From: Antrihabitans cavernicola
GTDB taxonomy: Bacteria; Actinomycetota; Actinomycetes; Mycobacteriales; Mycobacteriaceae
DNA: 64,000 nt
Direction: 5' to 3'
Assembly: GCF_008297975.1 (NCBI RefSeq)
Contig: NZ_VLNY01000009.1
Location: 124,001 to 188,000 of the forward strand
The position numbers were made by a program, and so were the translations under genes. Below, piece by piece: positions 52,401-64,000 of this stretch (position 1 is its first letter; the number at the start of each line of letters is the position of its first letter). Below the pieces are notes generated by a model. It was given only the letters and a program-made list of their open reading frames with translations. It did not search any database and was not told the DNA's origin.

Positions 52401-55400
52401 CGGCAACGCTTGCCAGTCCGGCAACGCTTCGCTGTTCGAACACGTCGCGCGGACTGAAGACCACGCCACGTGCCTTTGCCCGCGACACCAGCTGGATCGA
52501 CAGAATGCTGTCGCCACCGAGCGAGAAGAACGAGTCGTCGAGACCCACCTGGTCCAGGCCGAGCACATTGGCGAAGACCTCGGCGACGATCGCCTCGACC
52601 TCCGATGCGGGAGCCCGGAATTCGCGAGCCGCGAGCACGGGCTCCGGCAGCGCCTTGCGATCCAGCTTGCCGACCGGTGTCAGCGGAATCTCGTCGAGGA
52701 CGACGATCGCAGACGGGACCATGTGCGGCGGCAGGCTCTGCGACGCGAACTCGGTGAGAGCATCGGTATCGATCGCTCGGCCGGGCACTGGCAGTACGTA
52801 GGCAACCAGAATGGTTGCACCCGCGGCGGTTTCGCGACCGATCGTGATGGCGAACTCGACATCGGGATCCGAACCGAGCACGGCATCGATCTCGCCGAGT
52901 TCGATGCGGTAGCCACGGATCTTGACCTGGAAGTCCGAGCGGCCGACGTACTCGAGTTCGAACGGCTTGTCGTCCGTCGCGTTGACCGAGACGTTCGGCG
53001 ACCACCGAACGACGTCACCGGTGCGATACATGCGTGCGCCCGGCGAGCCGAACGGGTTGGGCACGAAACGGTCGGCAGTCAGATCCGCACGGTCGTGGTA
53101 GCCACGAGCCAATGCGCCGCCTGCCAGGTACAGCTCGCCCGCGACACCCGGCGGCACCGGATTCAGCCTGCCGTCGAGGACCACCGCCGACATGCCGTGC
53201 ACCGGCGTGCCGATGGTGACCGGTCGACCGACTTCCAACTGCGCGAACGACGAGATGATCGTCGTCTCGGTGGGACCGTAGCCGTTGAAGTAGCTGCGAC
53301 CCGGCTGCCATTTCGCGAGCAGTTCCGGAGTGGTCACGTCGCCACCGACCGACACCACCTCGAGATCGGTGATGCCTGCCGGATCGACGGTGCCCAGCAC
53401 CGCCGGGGTGATGATCGCGTGCGTGACCCGTTCGGTCCGCAGCAGTTCGCCCAGGTCGGGACCACCGATGATCGACGACGGGACGATCACGAGCGTCGCA
53501 CCGTTGTAGAAAGCCGCCATCCATTCGAGCACCGACGGGTCGAAGCTCGGCGAGCAGATGTGCAGGAAGCGAGACTCGGCCGTGAGGTGATACAGATCGG
53601 TCGCCGCGTCCACCACACCGCCGAGACCGGCATGGGTGACGGTGACGCCCTTCGGTAGGCCTGTCGAGCCCGACGTGTAGATGACGTAAGCGGGATGGGC
53701 AGGCAACAGGTCGGCGAGTCGGTCGCTGTTCGTCACCGGCGCAGCGGATTTCGCGTCGCACAGCGCGGCCGTCGATGCGTCGTCGAGCACCAGCCAATCG
53801 AGCTCGGCGGGCAACGCACCGACGAACTCGCTTCCGGTGATACCGGTGACAGCACCCGAATCGGTGATCATGTGCAGTACGCGATCCGACGGATAGCTCG
53901 GGTCGACGGGAACGTGTGCGCCGCCGGCCTTGGTCACCGCCCATACCGCGGCAACCATCTCGTAAGACCTCGGGAAGGACAGTGCCACCAGCTTTTCCGG
54001 GCCGACACCACGGTCGATCAACACCCGTGCCAGTCGCGACGAGAACTCGTCGAGCTCGCGGTAGGTGATGGATCGGCCCTCGTAGCGCACCGCCACCTTG
54101 TCCGGATTCAGTGCGACGCCACGCGTCAGGTCGTCGGGCAGCAGGCCCCGAGCCATCACGTCGTCGCCGTGGATCCGGGTCAGGAACTCGTACTCGTCCC
54201 GCTCGAGGATCTCGATGTTGCCCACCGGCAGCTCGGGCGCCGTCGCGAAGGACTCGAGAATGCGAACCAGGCGCTGCATCAACGATTGCGCCGCGTCCGC
54301 CGAGAACAGATCCTCGAAGTACTCCAGCCACATGTGGATTCGGCTGCCCGCGGTGATGCCCAGCGTCAACGGGTAGTGCGTGTTGTCGTTGGACCTCACG
54401 CCGGTCACCGACATGTCGTCGATCGACTGCGCCTGCTCCGCAAGGCCGGCCTCGTCGACCGGGTACGACTCGAACACCGTCAACGTGTCGAAGAGCGGGC
54501 CGAGGCCTGCGATCCGCTGAATGTCGTTGAGCCCGATGTAGTGGTGCTCGAGCAGATCTGCCTGCTCGCTCTGCAGCCGAGCGAGGAACGCCTCGGTCGA
54601 CTCGTCGACATCGAGACGAACCCGAACCGGCAGCGTGTTGATGAACAGGCCGACCATCGTTTCCACGCCGGGCAGGTCTGCCGGGCGGCCGGACACGGTG
54701 GCACCGAAGACAACGTCGTCACGGGCCGTCATGCGCGCCAACAGAATTCCCCAGGCGGCCTGCACCAGCGTATTGGTGGTGACACCGAGTCGCGCCGAGA
54801 GCGTGGCGAGCGTGCTGGTCGTCTCGTCGCTGAGATCGACGACCACTTCCGCCGAACGCGAGGAGATTTCCTGGCCCGGATCCGCCGGGGCGAGCAAGGT
54901 CGGCTCGTCCAGGCCGTACAGCGCCGTGCGCCACTGCTCGTGCGATGCATCGACGTCCTGCGCCGCAAGCCAGCTCAGGAACGAGCGGTACGGCCGCACC
55001 CGCGGCAGCACCGATGCGTCGCCGCGCGTTGCGTAGAGCACCAACAGGTCCTTCATCAACAGCGGCAACGACCAACCATCGAGCAGCACATGGTGATTGG
55101 TGAGCACCAGCTTGTAGGTCGCGTCACCGGTCCGCACAAGCATGAATCGCAGCAGCGGAGCCGTTGCCAGATCGAAATGCTTGGCCTGGTCCTCCACGAG
55201 CAGTCGGCTCAATCGTTCGTCGACAGCATCGCCTGTACCGGCGCGCAGGTCGACCTCACGCCACGCGACCTCGACGTGATCGAGCACGATCTGTACCGAC
55301 CGGCCGTCGTCGCCCTGAACGAACACGGTCCGCAGGTTCTCGTACCTGTCCAGCACCGCCTCGCCTGCAGCGCGCAGCCGAGCCGCGTCGACCCGGCCTT

Positions 55401-58400
55401 CCAGGTCCAGCGTCACCTGCATCGTGTAGATGTCGAGCGACGAATCCGCGAGCATGGCGTGGAACAGCAACCCGGACTGCAGCGGCGAGAGCGACCAGAT
55501 GTCGGAAAGCGTCGGGTAACGCGCCTCCCACACGTCGATCTCGTGCTGTGCCAACGGAACCAGTGGCAGATCCGACGGCGTCAGACCACCCGCGGCCGAC
55601 GTATCCGCATGCGCTGCCAAGCCGACGAGCGCTTCGGTCCACAACTCCGCGAGCCGAGCGACGTCGGCGTGGGCGATGGCTCCGGTCGGGAACGCGAACG
55701 ACGCGCTCAGCGACGGTCCCTGCTCGCTGTCGGTGACGATCGCGTTGATGTCGACCGTCTTGTTCGCAGGCATGTCCGCGTCGCCCTGCGCGGTCACCTC
55801 GAGGTCGTTCGACGGCAACCAGCCCAGTCCGGCCATGGTGTCGGGGATGTCGCTGGTCGACACCCGTCCGAGGTAGTTGAAGCTGATCTGCCCGCCGTCG
55901 TGGGCGCGCAGCTCGGATGCTGTGTCTCCGTTGAGGAATCGCAGCAGCCCGTAGCCCATACCCTTGTCGGGAACGGACAGCAACTGCTCCTTGATCGCCT
56001 TGACCGCGGCGCCTGCAGCGGGACCACCTGTCAGCGCATCGTCGATGTCGATGCCTGCCACGTCCAGGCGGACCGGGAAGACACTGGTGAACCAGCCGAC
56101 CGTGCGCGAAAGGTCCGCGCCCGCAACGAGTTCTTCCTCGCGGCCATGACCCTCGAGCTGAATCAGCGTCGACGATTCGAACACGCCGCGTTCCCTGCGC
56201 CACTTCGCCACCGCAAGTGCCAGCGCGGCGAGCAGCCCATCGTTGACGCCACCGTGGTAGCGGCCCGGCAGATCGGTGAGGATCTTTGCCGTCGCGGCAG
56301 CAGGCACCGACACGTCGAGGCGGTCGACCGTTGCCAGCACATCGACTGCCGAGTCGAAGGCGCGATCGCCCAACGTGGGATCGGGGCCTTCCAGAATCGA
56401 CTGCCACACAGACAGTTCCGCGATACGGGCTTCGCTCTCGGCCTCCTCGGCGAGGGCATGCGACCACCGGCGAACCGACGTCACCGGTGCCACCAGGTCC
56501 GGCGCAGTGCCTGCTGCGAGCTGCGTCCACGCGGTCACGAAGTCCGGCACCAGAATTCGCCACGACACACCGTCGACCACCAGGTGGTGCGCGACGACGA
56601 GGAGGCGGCCGGTCTGCGTCGGCCCGAAGTCGTACCAGACGAACGCGACCATGACCCCGGCCTCGGGATCGAGCGTGCCGAGTGCAGTGTCGTATGCCGC
56701 CGAGGCCCGCTCGCTTACCGACTCGTCACCGATGTCGCCGGACATCTCGATGCGCGTCAGCGTCGCCGCGACATCGAATGCACCGGGCTCGGCGACATCG
56801 AGGCCGAGGCCACGCGAGTCGTCGACCAACCGGGCACGCAACACGTCGTGACGATCGACAACGGCCGTGATGGTCTGCACCACCGCGTCCTGCTCGACAC
56901 CGATGGGCAGCTCGAGCATCAACGTCTGCGCGTAGCGCGAGTAGCTGCCGCCGCGCTCCACCATCAACCTGCCGAACGGCAGGAGCGGCGACCATCCGAT
57001 GCCGCCGCCGGGCAGCTCCTCGAGAACCACCGGCGCATTGTCCGCGGCCGCAACCGCGACCTGCGCGAGTCCAGCAACTGTCTTCTGTTCGAAGACATCC
57101 CGCGGCGAGAACACGACGCCGTGCGTGCGGGCGCGAGAGACCAGTTGAATCGACAGAATCGAGTCGCCGCCGAGCGCGAAGAACGAGTCGTCGACACCTA
57201 CCCGTTCGACGCCCAACACCTCGGCGAACACGGCACTGATTGCCTGTTCGGTCGAGGTCTGCGCCGTGCGGAACACCTTGTCGCTGGCGAAGACCGGGGC
57301 CGGGAGGGCCTTGCGGTCCAGCTTGCCGCTGATGTTGAGCGGGAACGAATCGAGAACGACGATGGCCGACGGCACCATGTACTCGGGCAGCGCACCGGTG
57401 ACCGCGGTCTTCAGATCGTCGACATCCACGGCCGAGCCCGCGGTGGGCACCACATAGCCGACCAGCACTTCGCCTGCCGCGGAATCGGATCGAACGACAA
57501 CCACGGACTGCGCGACGTGATCGTCGGCGAGCAGTGCGGCTTCGATTTCACCGAGCTCGATACGGAGGCCACGCAACTTCACCTGGAAATCGGTGCGACC
57601 GATGTAGGTCAGCTCGCCGTGACGCGTCCACGTCACCAGGTCGCCGGTGCGATACATCCGGTCACCGGCATTGCCGTACGGGTTGGCGACGAAGCGGTCC
57701 GCCGTCAGATCGGCGCGGCCGACGTAGCCGCGCGCCAACTGCACACCGGCGAGGAACAGCTCGCCCGCAACTCCTACCGGCACCGGATTCAATCGCGAAT
57801 CCAACACCAGCACAGCGGTATTCCACACCGGGACGCCGATCGGCACCGACGTCTCGTCCGCCGCGGTGACCTCGTGGTACGTGACGTCGACGGCAGCTTC
57901 GGTGGGACCGTAGAGGTTGTGCAGTCGCGTCGCGGGCAGCACGTCGCGAACCCGCGCGGCGGTCTGTGCGGGCAGGGCTTCGCCGGACGCGAAGAGCTGG
58001 CGCAGCGAGGTGGCTTCGGCAACACGGTCGAAGGCGACGAACACTGCGAGCAGCGAGGGCACGAAGTGCGCCGTCGTCACGCCGCGTTCAGCGATCACAT
58101 CGACCAGGTACTCCGGGTCTCGATGCCCGTCCGGCCGTGCGATCACCAAGGTGGCACCGGTATGCAACGGCCAGAACAATTCCCAGACCGAGACGTCGAA
58201 CGTGAACGGCGTCTTCTGCAGGACGACATCGGCCGGGGTGAGTCGGTATTCGTTCTGCATCCAGAGCAGACGGTTCACGATCGCCCCGTGCGTGACGGCA
58301 ACACCCTTCGGGCGTCCTGTCGACCCGGAGGTGAAGATGACGTACGCCGTGCTGGTGGGCAGCACAGATCCCAGCCGCTCACCGTCGGAAATCGGGGTGT

Positions 58401-61400
58401 CCGAGAACGCTGTCAGGTCGGCGGTGTCGATTTCGACGACCGGTGCCGACACCGCGAATCCATCTCGCGACGTCGTCAGCACGCACGTTGCGGCAGCGGT
58501 GTCGAGAATGTGCGCGATCCGCTCGACCGGATGGTCCGGATCGACGGGCACATACGCGCCGCCGGCCTCGAGCACGGCGTAGATCCCGACCAACAGATCG
58601 ACGGACCGACGTATCGCCACTGCGACAAGCGATTCCGGTCCGACGCCCTGTTCGATCAGCAGGCGGGCAACGCGGTGAACCCGCGATGCGAACTCCGCAT
58701 AGGTGAGGCTCGCACCCTCGAACTCCAGCGCTGTCGAATCGGGCGTCTGCGCGACCTGCGCGTCGAACAGCGACACCAGCGTTGCATCGGTGTCGACGGC
58801 ATGCGCGGTGTCGTTCCACTCGGATACGACCAGCGTGCGCTCGGCAGCGTCGATGATGGGCGCGTCGCCGATCACGGACGTCGGCAGCTCCACCATCGTT
58901 TGCAGCATCCGAACGAGGCGGTCTCCGAAGAGGACCATCGTTGCGGGATCGAAAAGGTCCGTGGCGTAAGCCAATTCGACCTTCATCCCGGCGGCCGACC
59001 CGTCGGCGTCGGTCTGCTCGGCAACGGTGATCTGGAGGTCGAATTTCGCGGTATCGACGGCGAAGTCGACGGCGCTCACCTGGAGGTCCGGCAGCTCGAA
59101 CTCCGCCGTGCCCAGGTTCTGGAACGTCAGCATCACCTGGAACAGCGGATGCCGTGCGGTCGAACGCTCGGGGTTGAGGACCTCGACCAGCCGCTCGAAC
59201 GGCACGTCGGCGTGACCGAAGGCGGAGATGTCCGACTCGCGCGTGCTCCGCAGCAGGTCGTCGAACGTCCGGCCGGGGTTCGCGTCGGAGCGCAACACCA
59301 GCGAGTTGACGAACATGCCGATCAGGTTGTCGAGCGCCGCCTCACCGCGGCCCGCGACCGGGGTTCCGATGGCGATGTCGGTGGTGCCGGACAACCGTGC
59401 GAGCAACGCGGCAAGTGCGGTGTGCACCACCATGAACAGCGTCGCACCGTTGGCGGTGGCAAGCCCGTTGAGCCGTACGGCCAATCCGGCCTCGATGTCG
59501 AACACGTGCGCTGCGCCACGGTTGGACGCGACGGCAGGCCGCGGCCGATCGCTCGGGAGATCGAGCTGCGCGGGCAATCCGTCCAGCGTGTTTCGCCAGT
59601 AGTCGAACTGCTGCGAGATCAGCGACTCGGGGTCGGTCTCCGAACCGAGGACATCACGCTGCCACAGCGCGAAATCGGCGTACTGCACCTCGAGCGGCGA
59701 CCACCCCGGTGCGGAGTCGTCGGCGCGAGCGACGTAGGCCACCATCATGTCTCGCGTCAGTGGGCCCATCGAGTAGCCGTCGGATGCGATGTGGTGCACG
59801 ACGACGACCAACACGTGCTCGTCCTCGCTCAACCGGAGCAGAACGGTTCGGAACGGAACTTCGCTCGTGGTGTCGAAGCCTTCGCCGATGACGGCAGCGA
59901 CCTTGGCTGCCACGTCACCTTCGACGATCGACTCGACCGTCAACTGCGGGATCGCACGCGCCGCGGGAACGATTTCCTGGAAACCGATGCCGTCGTGTTC
60001 CGGGTAGCGGGTACGCAGAATCTCGTGGCGCGCAACGATGTCGCCGATCGCGGACCGCAGCACATCGACCTGCAGCGCCCCCGTCAACCGAATGACCGCA
60101 GGGATGTTGTTGACACCCGACTCTGGATCGAAGCGGTTCAGGAACCACATGCGCTGCTGCGCGAGCGAGAGCGGCACACGTTGCGGCCGTGGCTGGGGCG
60201 CCAACGACTTCTGGCCGCCGACACCTGCATGCTGCTCGACCTTCGCCGCCAACGCTTCGACGGTCGGCGCCTCGAACAGCGACCGAACACTGACCCGGGT
60301 GTCCAGCGCGTTGCCGAGTCGAGCAGCAACTTGGGTGGCGAGCAGTGAGTTGCCGCCGAGTTCGAAGAAGTTGTCGTCCAAGCCGACTCGCGCCGCACCG
60401 ACGACGTCCGCGTAGATGCCCGCGACGATCTCCTCGATCGGTGTCGACGGCGCGCGGAACGTCTTCGCCTCGAATACCGGTTCGGGCAGCGCCCGTCGAT
60501 CGAGTTTGCCGTTCGCGTTGAGCGGCAGCGCGTCGAGCACGACGAACGCGGACGGCACCATGTACGACGGCAACCGATCCGCGACCGCCTGCCGCAGCAC
60601 CGCGACGTCGGCGGTGGCATCGGGCTGCGCAACGACGTAGGCGACCAGCTGATCGCCCGCGTTGCGGTCGCTGCGAGCGATCACGGCTACCTGAGCGAGC
60701 GACTCGTGCTCGGCCAGCACCGTCTCGATCTCGCCCAATTCGATTCGGAAGCCACGAATCTTGACCTGGAAGTCGGTGCGGCCGATGTAGTCGAGGAGAC
60801 CGTCGGCACCCCACGACACCAGGTCGCCGGTGCGATACATCCGCGCACCCGCCGGATCGAACGGGTTCGCAACGAACCGGTCCGCGGTCAGGTCGGCTCG
60901 ACCGAAGTATCCCCGCGCCAGCTGTGCGCCCGCGAGGTAGAGCTCACCAGCGACACCGGCAGGAACGGGATGCAGCCGCTCGTCGAGGACGTAGGCCGCC
61001 ACGTTCCATTCCGGCAGACCGATCGGCACGGCACCGGTCGTCACGTCCGACACCTCGGCCCACGTCACCGATACCGCGGCCTCCGTGGGGCCGTAGAGGT
61101 TGAACAACGGGGCGGCGTTGTTCGCCAGGAACCGGCGGGCGGTGGCGGCGGGCAGCGCCTCACCGATCGCCAGGACCCGCACCAACGACGCAGGTAGACG
61201 CTCTCCCCCGTCGATCATCAGCGCATCGAGCAACGACGGCACCAAGTGCAGGGTGGTTACGGATTCCGACTCGATCAGTGCGTTGAGGTAGGCCGGGTCG
61301 CGATGCCCATCGGCGTCGGCGATCACCAGACGCGCACCCGAGACCAGCGCCGACCAGAATTCCCACACCGACAGGTCGAACGTCGCCGCCGTCTTCAAGA

Positions 61401-64000
61401 GCACGGCGTCGGTTGCGTTCAGATCGAATTCCGCACGCTTCCACTGCATCTGGTTCGCAACCGCACCGTGGGAGACGGCCACACCCTTCGGCTGACCGGT
61501 CGATCCCGATGTGAAGATCACGTACGCCGTGTTCGACGGGTGCAGCGCGGCGATCCGCTCCGCATCGGTGACCGGTGTCGTCGCGTACCCGCTCAGGTCC
61601 AGCGAGTCGATGTGCACGCTGCGGTGACCGGATGCATCGAATCCCGCACCGCTGGTGGTCAATACGCAGACCGGTGCCGCGGTGTCGAGGACGAAAGCGG
61701 AGCGTTCGGCCGGTTGTTCGGGATCGATCGGCAGGTACGCGCCACCGGCCTGCGACACCGCGTACATCGCGACGACCAGATCGATGGAACGACGAATGGC
61801 AAGGCCGACACGTGCTTCCGGTCCAACGCCGAGACCGATCAGGTGGCGTGCGAGCCTGTTGACCCGTGCGTCGAACTCGGCATAGGTCAGCGTGTCGCCA
61901 CCACTGACAAGTGCAACGGCGTCGGGCGCCGCCGCAACCTGCTCGGCGAAGAGCGACACCAGCGTGGTTGCGGGCAAGTCGTAGGTGGTGGCGTTGTTCT
62001 CGAGTACCAGTTCGGTGCGCTCGGCAGCGCTCAGAAGATCCACGTCGCCGACCAGACTCGACGAGTCCGCAACCATCGCGTCGATGATCAGCAGCAGACG
62101 ATCGGCGAATCGTTCGACAGTCGCCTCGTCGAACAGATCTGTGGCGTAATTGAATTCGGCGGCGATCTCGGCGGGCTCGCCATCGACGTAGCGATCCGCG
62201 ACAGTCAACTGCAGATCGGTCTTCGCGGTCCGAGTGTCGTAGTCGACGGTGCTCACCGTCAGCCCCGGCAACTCGATCGACGAGGCGCCGAGGTTCTGGA
62301 ACGACAACCCGATCTGGAACAACGGATTGCGTGCTGTCGAGCGGACCGGGTTGAGGACTTCCACGATCCGCTCGAACGGCACGTCGGCGTTCGCGAACGC
62401 AGCCAAGTCGGTTTCCCGAATCTGCTTGAGCAACGTGTCGAACGACTCCGACCCGTCGATCTCCGCCCGGAACACCAAGGTGTTGACGAACATACCGATC
62501 AGGTCGTCGAGCACGGCCTCACCGCGACCGGCGATGGGAGTGCCGATCGCGATGTCGTCGGTCCCGGAGAGCCGCGCGAGCAACACCGCCAGCGCGGTGT
62601 GCATCACCATGAACAGCGATGCGTTCTGCTGCCGCGACAACTCCAGCAAACGGCGGTGCACATCCGGCTCGATGCGGAACTCGACGGACGCACCACGGAA
62701 CGACTGCGCTGCGGGCCGCGGCCGATCACCGGGCAGTTCCAGCTGATCGGGCAATCCGGCCAACGCGTCGGTCCAGTACCGAATCTGCTGCGAGGCAAGC
62801 GAATCCGCGTCGTCCTCGGAACCGAGCACCGCACGCTGCCACACAGCATAATCCGCGTACTGCACTGGCAGCGGCGACCACGACGGCATCTCACCGGTAG
62901 CGCGGGCCGCGTACGCAACCATGATGTCGCGCGTCAACGGGCCCATCGACGCACCGTCGGCCGCAATGTGATGCACGACCATCGCGAGCACGAAATCACG
63001 CGGGCTCAACTCGAAGAGCGCAACCCGAACCGGAACGGCATCGGTGACGTCGAACGCGGTCGTGACGATGCCGAACACCTTCGCGACCACATCGTCTTCG
63101 GATACCTGCTCGGCAACCAAACTGCTGAGCAGTTCGTGCGACGGTCGAATATCCTGGCGCGGCCCGGCTTCGGAGTTCGGGTACCGCGTGCGCAGCGACT
63201 CGTGCCGCTCGATCAAATCCATGATCGCGTTTTCGAGAGCGGCGACATCGAGTTCACCGGTCAACCGGATAGCGACAGGGATATTGTCCACCGCGGATTC
63301 GGTATCGAACTGGTTGAGGAACCAATACCGCTGCTGCGCAGGTGAAAGCGGAATCGGATCCGGCCGCGCACCCGCTACCAACGCGGGACGCTTGCGACCG
63401 CTGCCCGACAGCTGACCCAGCCGCGCGGCGAGCGCGACGACAGTCGGCGCCTCGAACAGTTCGCGAACACCGATCTGCGCATCCAACGACGCACTCAACC
63501 GGGCGACCACCTGCGTCGCGACCAAGGAGTTGCCGCCGAGTTCGAAGAAGTCGTCGTCGAGCCCGACCCGTGACGTTCCGAGTACATCCGCGAACGTCGA
63601 TGCCACGATCTCTTCGACCGGCGTGCTCGGCGCCCGGAACACCTTCGCCTCGAACACCGGGGCCGGCAGGGCCTTACGATCCAACTTGCCCGACGCGTTG
63701 AGCGGCAACACATCCAACACCACGAAGACCGACGGCACCATATAACCCGGTAGACCGCGGCCGATCTGCTCACGTACATCATCGATATCCACCGAGGCAC
63801 CCACAGCGGGCACCACATACCCGACCAACTGCTCCCCGGTACGCGAATCCGAGCGCACCACAACCACGGCCTGACCCACCGAGTCCAGACCCGTTAGGGC
63901 GGTTTCGATTTCACCGAGTTCGATCCGCAGGCCACGCAACTTCACCTGGAAATCGGTGCGGCCGATGTAATTCAACTCGCCGTTGCCGTCCCACGACACC
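48598..64000 (-). CDS. NRPS3: multi-module synthetase ending C-A* (5' end off window)
   Basis: At least 5,134 codons of an NRPS whose start lies beyond the right edge; the first visible residues are inside an A domain near motif A7. Visible order by plus-strand position of key motifs: Aa C-terminal part; Ta GGNS 63527; Ca LCL HHIAADG about 62970; Ab TSGSTG about 61505; Tb GGNS about 60346; Cb LCL HHIASDG about 59793; Ac TSGSTG about 58320; Tc LGGDS about 57155; Ec HHLVVDG about 56587; Cc DCL HHVLLDG about 55091; Ad TSGSTG about 53665; Td LGGDS about 52510; Ed HHFVVDG about 51928; Cd DCL HHIVLDG about 50433; A* to the stop. Codes by eye: Ab D-L-W-H-L-I-L-V-S, Ac D-V-W-H-F-S-L-V-D (Ser), Ad D-P-L-I-S-G-G-I-I. 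So Ser is epimerized to D-Ser and the next residue is also D. No TE. It lies upstream of the leader ORF and NRPS2, same strand. Confidence 0.94.
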   Translation of the reverse strand, partial: VSWDGNGELNYIGRTDFQVKLRGLRIELGEIETALTGLDSVGQAVVVVRSDSRTGEQLVGYVVPAVGASVDIDDVREQIGRGLPGYMVPSVFVVLDVLPLNASGKLDRKALPAPVFEAKVFRAPSTPVEEIVASTFADVLGTSRVGLDDDFFELGGNSLVATQVVARLSASLDAQIGVRELFEAPTVVALAARLGQLSGSGRKRPALVAGARPDPIPLSPAQQRYWFLNQFDTESAVDNIPVAIRLTGELDVAALENAIMDLIERHESLRTRYPNSEAGPRQDIRPSHELLSSLVAEQVSEDDVVAKVFGIVTTAFDVTDAVPVRVALFELSPRDFVLAMVVHHIAADGASMGPLTRDIMVAYAARATGEMPSWSPLPVQYADYAVWQRAVLGSEDDADSLASQQIRYWTDALAGLPDQLELPGDRPRPAAQSFRGASVEFRIEPDVHRRLLELSRQQNASLFMVMHTALAVLLARLSGTDDIAIGTPIAGRGEAVLDDLIGMFVNTLVFRAEIDGSESFDTLLKQIRETDLAAFANADVPFERIVEVLNPVRSTARNPLFQIGLSFQNLGASSIELPGLTVSTVDYDTRTAKTDLQLTVADRYVDGEPAEIAAEFNYATDLFDEATVERFADRLLLIIDAMVADSSSLVGDVDLLSAAERTELVLENNATTYDLPATTLVSLFAEQVAAAPDAVALVSGGDTLTYAEFDARVNRLARHLIGLGVGPEARVGLAIRRSIDLVVAMYAVSQAGGAYLPIDPEQPAERSAFVLDTAAPVCVLTTSGAGFDASGHRSVHIDSLDLSGYATTPVTDAERIAALHPSNTAYVIFTSGSTGQPKGVAVSHGAVANQMQWKRAEFDLNATDAVLLKTAATFDLSVWEFWSALVSGARLVIADADGHRDPAYLNALIESESVTTLHLVPSLLDALMIDGGERLPASLVRVLAIGEALPAATARRFLANNAAPLFNLYGPTEAAVSVTWAEVSDVTTGAVPIGLPEWNVAAYVLDERLHPVPAGVAGELYLAGAQLARGYFGRADLTADRFVANPFDPAGARMYRTGDLVSWGADGLLDYIGRTDFQVKIRGFRIELGEIETVLAEHESLAQVAVIARSDRNAGDQLVAYVVAQPDATADVAVLRQAVADRLPSYMVPSAFVVLDALPLNANGKLDRRALPEPVFEAKTFRAPSTPIEEIVAGIYADVVGAARVGLDDNFFELGGNSLLATQVAARLGNALDTRVSVRSLFEAPTVEALAAKVEQHAGVGGQKSLAPQPRPQRVPLSLAQQRMWFLNRFDPESGVNNIPAVIRLTGALQVDVLRSAIGDIVARHEILRTRYPEHDGIGFQEIVPAARAIPQLTVESIVEGDVAAKVAAVIGEGFDTTSEVPFRTVLLRLSEDEHVLVVVVHHIASDGYSMGPLTRDMMVAYVARADDSAPGWSPLEVQYADFALWQRDVLGSETDPESLISQQFDYWRNTLDGLPAQLDLPSDRPRPAVASNRGAAHVFDIEAGLAVRLNGLATANGATLFMVVHTALAALLARLSGTTDIAIGTPVAGRGEAALDNLIGMFVNSLVLRSDANPGRTFDDLLRSTRESDISAFGHADVPFERLVEVLNPERSTARHPLFQVMLTFQNLGTAEFELPDLQVSAVDFAVDTAKFDLQITVAEQTDADGSAAGMKVELAYATDLFDPATMVLFGDRLVRMLQTMVELPTSVIGDAPIIDAAERTLVVSEWNDTAHAVDTDATLVSLFDAQVAQTPDSTALEFEGASLTYAEFASRVHRVARLLIEQGVGPESLVAVAIRRSVDLLVGIYAVLEAGGAYVPVDPDHPVERIAHILDTAAATCVLTTSRDGFAVSAPVVEIDTADLTAFSDTPISDGERLGSVLPTSTAYVIFTSGSTGRPKGVAVTHGAIVNRLLWMQNEYRLTPADVVLQKTPFTFDVSVWELFWPLHTGATLVIARPDGHRDPEYLVDVIAERGVTTAHFVPSLLAVFVAFDRVAEATSLRQLFASGEALPAQTAARVRDVLPATRLHNLYGPTEAAVDVTYHEVTAADETSVPIGVPVWNTAVLVLDSRLNPVPVGVAGELFLAGVQLARGYVGRADLTADRFVANPYGNAGDRMYRTGDLVTWTRHGELTYIGRTDFQVKLRGLRIELGEIEAALLADDHVAQSVVVVRSDSAAGEVLVGYVVPTAGSAVDVDDLKTAVTGALPEYMVPSAIVVLDSFPLNISGKLDRKALPAPVFASDKVFRTAQTSTEQAISAVFAEVLGVERVGVDDSFFALGGDSILSIQLVSRARTHGVVFSPRDVFEQKTVAGLAQVAVAAADNAPVVLEELPGGGIGWSPLLPFGRLMVERGGSYSRYAQTLMLELPIGVEQDAVVQTITAVVDRHDVLRARLVDDSRGLGLDVAEPGAFDVAATLTRIEMSGDIGDESVSERASAAYDTALGTLDPEAGVMVAFVWYDFGPTQTGRLLVVAHHLVVDGVSWRILVPDFVTAWTQLAAGTAPDLVAPVTSVRRWSHALAEEAESEARIAELSVWQSILEGPDPTLGDRAFDSAVDVLATVDRLDVSVPAAATAKILTDLPGRYHGGVNDGLLAALALAVAKWRRERGVFESSTLIQLEGHGREEELVAGADLSRTVGWFTSVFPVRLDVAGIDIDDALTGGPAAGAAVKAIKEQLLSVPDKGMGYGLLRFLNGDTASELRAHDGGQISFNYLGRVSTSDIPDTMAGLGWLPSNDLEVTAQGDADMPANKTVDINAIVTDSEQGPSLSASFAFPTGAIAHADVARLAELWTEALVGLAAHADTSAAGGLTPSDLPLVPLAQHEIDVWEARYPTLSDIWSLSPLQSGLLFHAMLADSSLDIYTMQVTLDLEGRVDAARLRAAGEAVLDRYENLRTVFVQGDDGRSVQIVLDHVEVAWREVDLRAGTGDAVDERLSRLLVEDQAKHFDLATAPLLRFMLVRTGDATYKLVLTNHHVLLDGWSLPLLMKDLLVLYATRGDASVLPRVRPYRSFLSWLAAQDVDASHEQWRTALYGLDEPTLLAPADPGQEISSRSAEVVVDLSDETTSTLATLSARLGVTTNTLVQAAWGILLARMTARDDVVFGATVSGRPADLPGVETMVGLFINTLPVRVRLDVDESTEAFLARLQSEQADLLEHHYIGLNDIQRIAGLGPLFDTLTVFESYPVDEAGLAEQAQSIDDMSVTGVRSNDNTHYPLTLGITAGSRIHMWLEYFEDLFSADAAQSLMQRLVRILESFATAPELPVGNIEILERDEYEFLTRIHGDDVMARGLLPDDLTRGVALNPDKVAVRYEGRSITYRELDEFSSRLARVLIDRGVGPEKLVALSFPRSYEMVAAVWAVTKAGGAHVPVDPSYPSDRVLHMITDSGAVTGITGSEFVGALPAELDWLVLDDASTAALCDAKSAAPVTNSDRLADLLPAHPAYVIYTSGSTGLPKGVTVTHAGLGGVVDAATDLYHLTAESRFLHICSPSFDPSVLEWMAAFYNGATLVIVPSSIIGGPDLGELLRTERVTHAIITPAVLGTVDPAGITDLEVVSVGGDVTTPELLAKWQPGRSYFNGYGPTETTIISSFAQLEVGRPVTIGTPVHGMSAVVLDGRLNPVPPGVAGELYLAGGALARGYHDRADLTADRFVPNPFGSPGARMYRTGDVVRWSPNVSVNATDDKPFELEYVGRSDFQVKIRGYRIELGEIDAVLGSDPDVEFAITIGRETAAGATILVAYVLPVPGRAIDTDALTEFASQSLPPHMVPSAIVVLDEIPLTPVGKLDRKALPEPVLAAREFRAPASEVEAIVAEVFANVLGLDQVGLDDSFFSLGGDSILSIQLVSRAKARGVVFSPRDVFEQRSVAGLASVAARNDSTDEPTTLVELDGGGVGEIPLTPIMVSTLAAGGSFDRFSQSFAVALPSGIDSATLVATIAAVFDHHDVLRSQLTRVDGDWHFEARPLGSVDIDAALAHVRVEAGIDEADLTALATAELDRAMGRLDPATGSMVQFVWFDFADDRAGILLIAAHHFVVDGVSWRILLPDFAVAWGQLSNGQSVSLPANGTSMRRWAHALADEANSTERVAELLYWRTVTDTTDPLIGSRAFDPAIDTFSTVERVQVQLSTDATQALLTAVPRLYRGGVNDGLLTGLAMALSKWRANRGATVDASLIKLEAHGREEDVVPGADLSRTVGWFTSAYPIRLDLGGIDLTDAFDGGAAAGAAVKAVKEQLLGVPDKGIGYGLLRYLNDDTAHRFGASSGQISFNYLGRASTGEIPTEFREIGWAPTGDLGDLAVDMDADMPANGVIDINAIVSDGPDGPRLGAGFAYPAGLLSREDVQEFADLWTSALEALAQHAATTEAGGLTPSDVPLVRVGQRDIEVWEGTYPSLADIWPLSPLQAGLLFHAMMTAATVDVYTMQAVLDLQGAVDPVRLRAAAQGIVDRYPNLRSAFVTDESGESLQVVLDHVELPWRELDLTGLDDDDRMPELRRLLAQDQASHFDMSAAPLMRFTLVRTEAQMYHLAITSHHIVLDGWSMPLLMRDLLMLYATRGDATALPRVAPYRNFLAWLAARDEQASLQAWATALGGVAEPTLLAAPARGTETYVEIGKVVTELSEEKTAKLGALGASVGVTVNTLVQTAWAILLGRMTGREDVVFGATVSGRPAELTGVESMVGLFINTIPIRVQLDEKVTITDLLQRVQGEQADLLDHHYVGLPDIQRAAGVGVLFDTLMVFESYPIDKTALTQASSIDGMTVTGVGVSDATHYPLTLLVTADTTVELTLKYQGSRFTRDEVDTLATRLMLVLDELVADPDGLVGNVEIIDKAERDAILADSTTATAAVDASAQLTSQTLPRILADVVEEDPEAPALSFDGREISYQELDEDSSRLARVLIDRGFGPEDVVAVAMPRSIDSVTALWAIAKTGAAFLQIDPTRSKDALATVSTASGARVGVTVAALQSGLPDTVEWTVLDEAVVVDAVSAAPAHPVSYADRLRPLLAEHPACVVDGSDAAGTVISHSDLATYANWAREKFAVTYESRTLLVGPPAGPGALIEFVLASTTGAVSVIGDDGAGLSDLLADEWVTHAFLPHGALAAADPDGLEDLEVVVLTDGTADQAVVDRWSEGRTVWTDMADGLLALE

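Noticed and set aside
53695-60348. A 2,217-codon open frame on the plus strand inside NRPS3
   Set aside because: It is antisense to well-conserved NRPS domains and has no domain of its own. Long antisense frames are expected where the coding strand has GC-rich third positions. The same applies to frames at 37787-41983, 34691-36961, 44078-47020 and 49723-51501.

Overview
The window looks like chromosome of a high-GC, mycolic-acid-containing actinomycete, most likely Rhodococcus or a close relative. The reasons are a complete S10 ribosomal operon with Rhodococcus/Mycobacterium-like proteins, an antigen-85-like secreted mycolyltransferase, a CrtL-type lycopene cyclase, many GTG starts and three giant NRPS genes. 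The genus is inferred from protein style only; no search was run.

Layout. (1) 1-2763, minus: the head of a BREX phage-defence operon, brxA-brxB-brxC, with brxC running off the left edge. (2) 3187-8548, minus: the whole S10 operon in canonical order (rpsJ, rplC, rplD, rplW, rplB, rpsS, rplV, rpsC, rplP, rpmC, rpsQ), closed by a strong hairpin terminator. (3) 9037-19733: a mosaic of single genes. It holds a hotdog-fold DUF4442 protein, a lycopene cyclase, an SDR reductase, a tandem (double) TetR regulator, an aldehyde dehydrogenase, a three-gene DrrABC-like ABC exporter, a secreted lipase and a secreted mycolyltransferase. (4) 20076-64000: one very large nonribosomal peptide locus. NRPS1 (plus strand) faces NRPS3, a 14-codon leader ORF, NRPS2 and two paralogous double-GNAT acetyltransferases (all minus strand).

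Domain reading gives NRPS3 = (cut)A-T / C-A-T / C-A-T-E / C-A-T-E / C-A*; NRPS2 = A-T-E / C-A-T-E / C-A-T / C-A-T / C-A*; NRPS1 = A-T / C-A-T / C-A-T-TE. A* is a C-terminal, truncated and catalytically dead copy of the N-terminal half of an adenylation domain. Both upstream synthetases end C-A*, both downstream synthetases begin with a complete A domain and no C domain, and only NRPS1 has a thioesterase. The economical reading is an assembly line NRPS3 -> NRPS2 -> NRPS1 in which two modules are split between C and A. The A* remnants and the Arg-rich N-terminal tails of the next subunits are then candidate docking elements. At least 11 residues are incorporated. Codes read by eye suggest a D-Ser (NRPS3, third visible A) and an L-Thr (NRPS2, fourth A). 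Epimerization domains predict four consecutive D-residues. The split-module A* architecture is the strongest candidate in this window for something not well described.

No tRNA, rRNA, CRISPR array, insertion sequence or integrase was seen. No mbtH-like gene lies inside the visible part of the NRPS locus.
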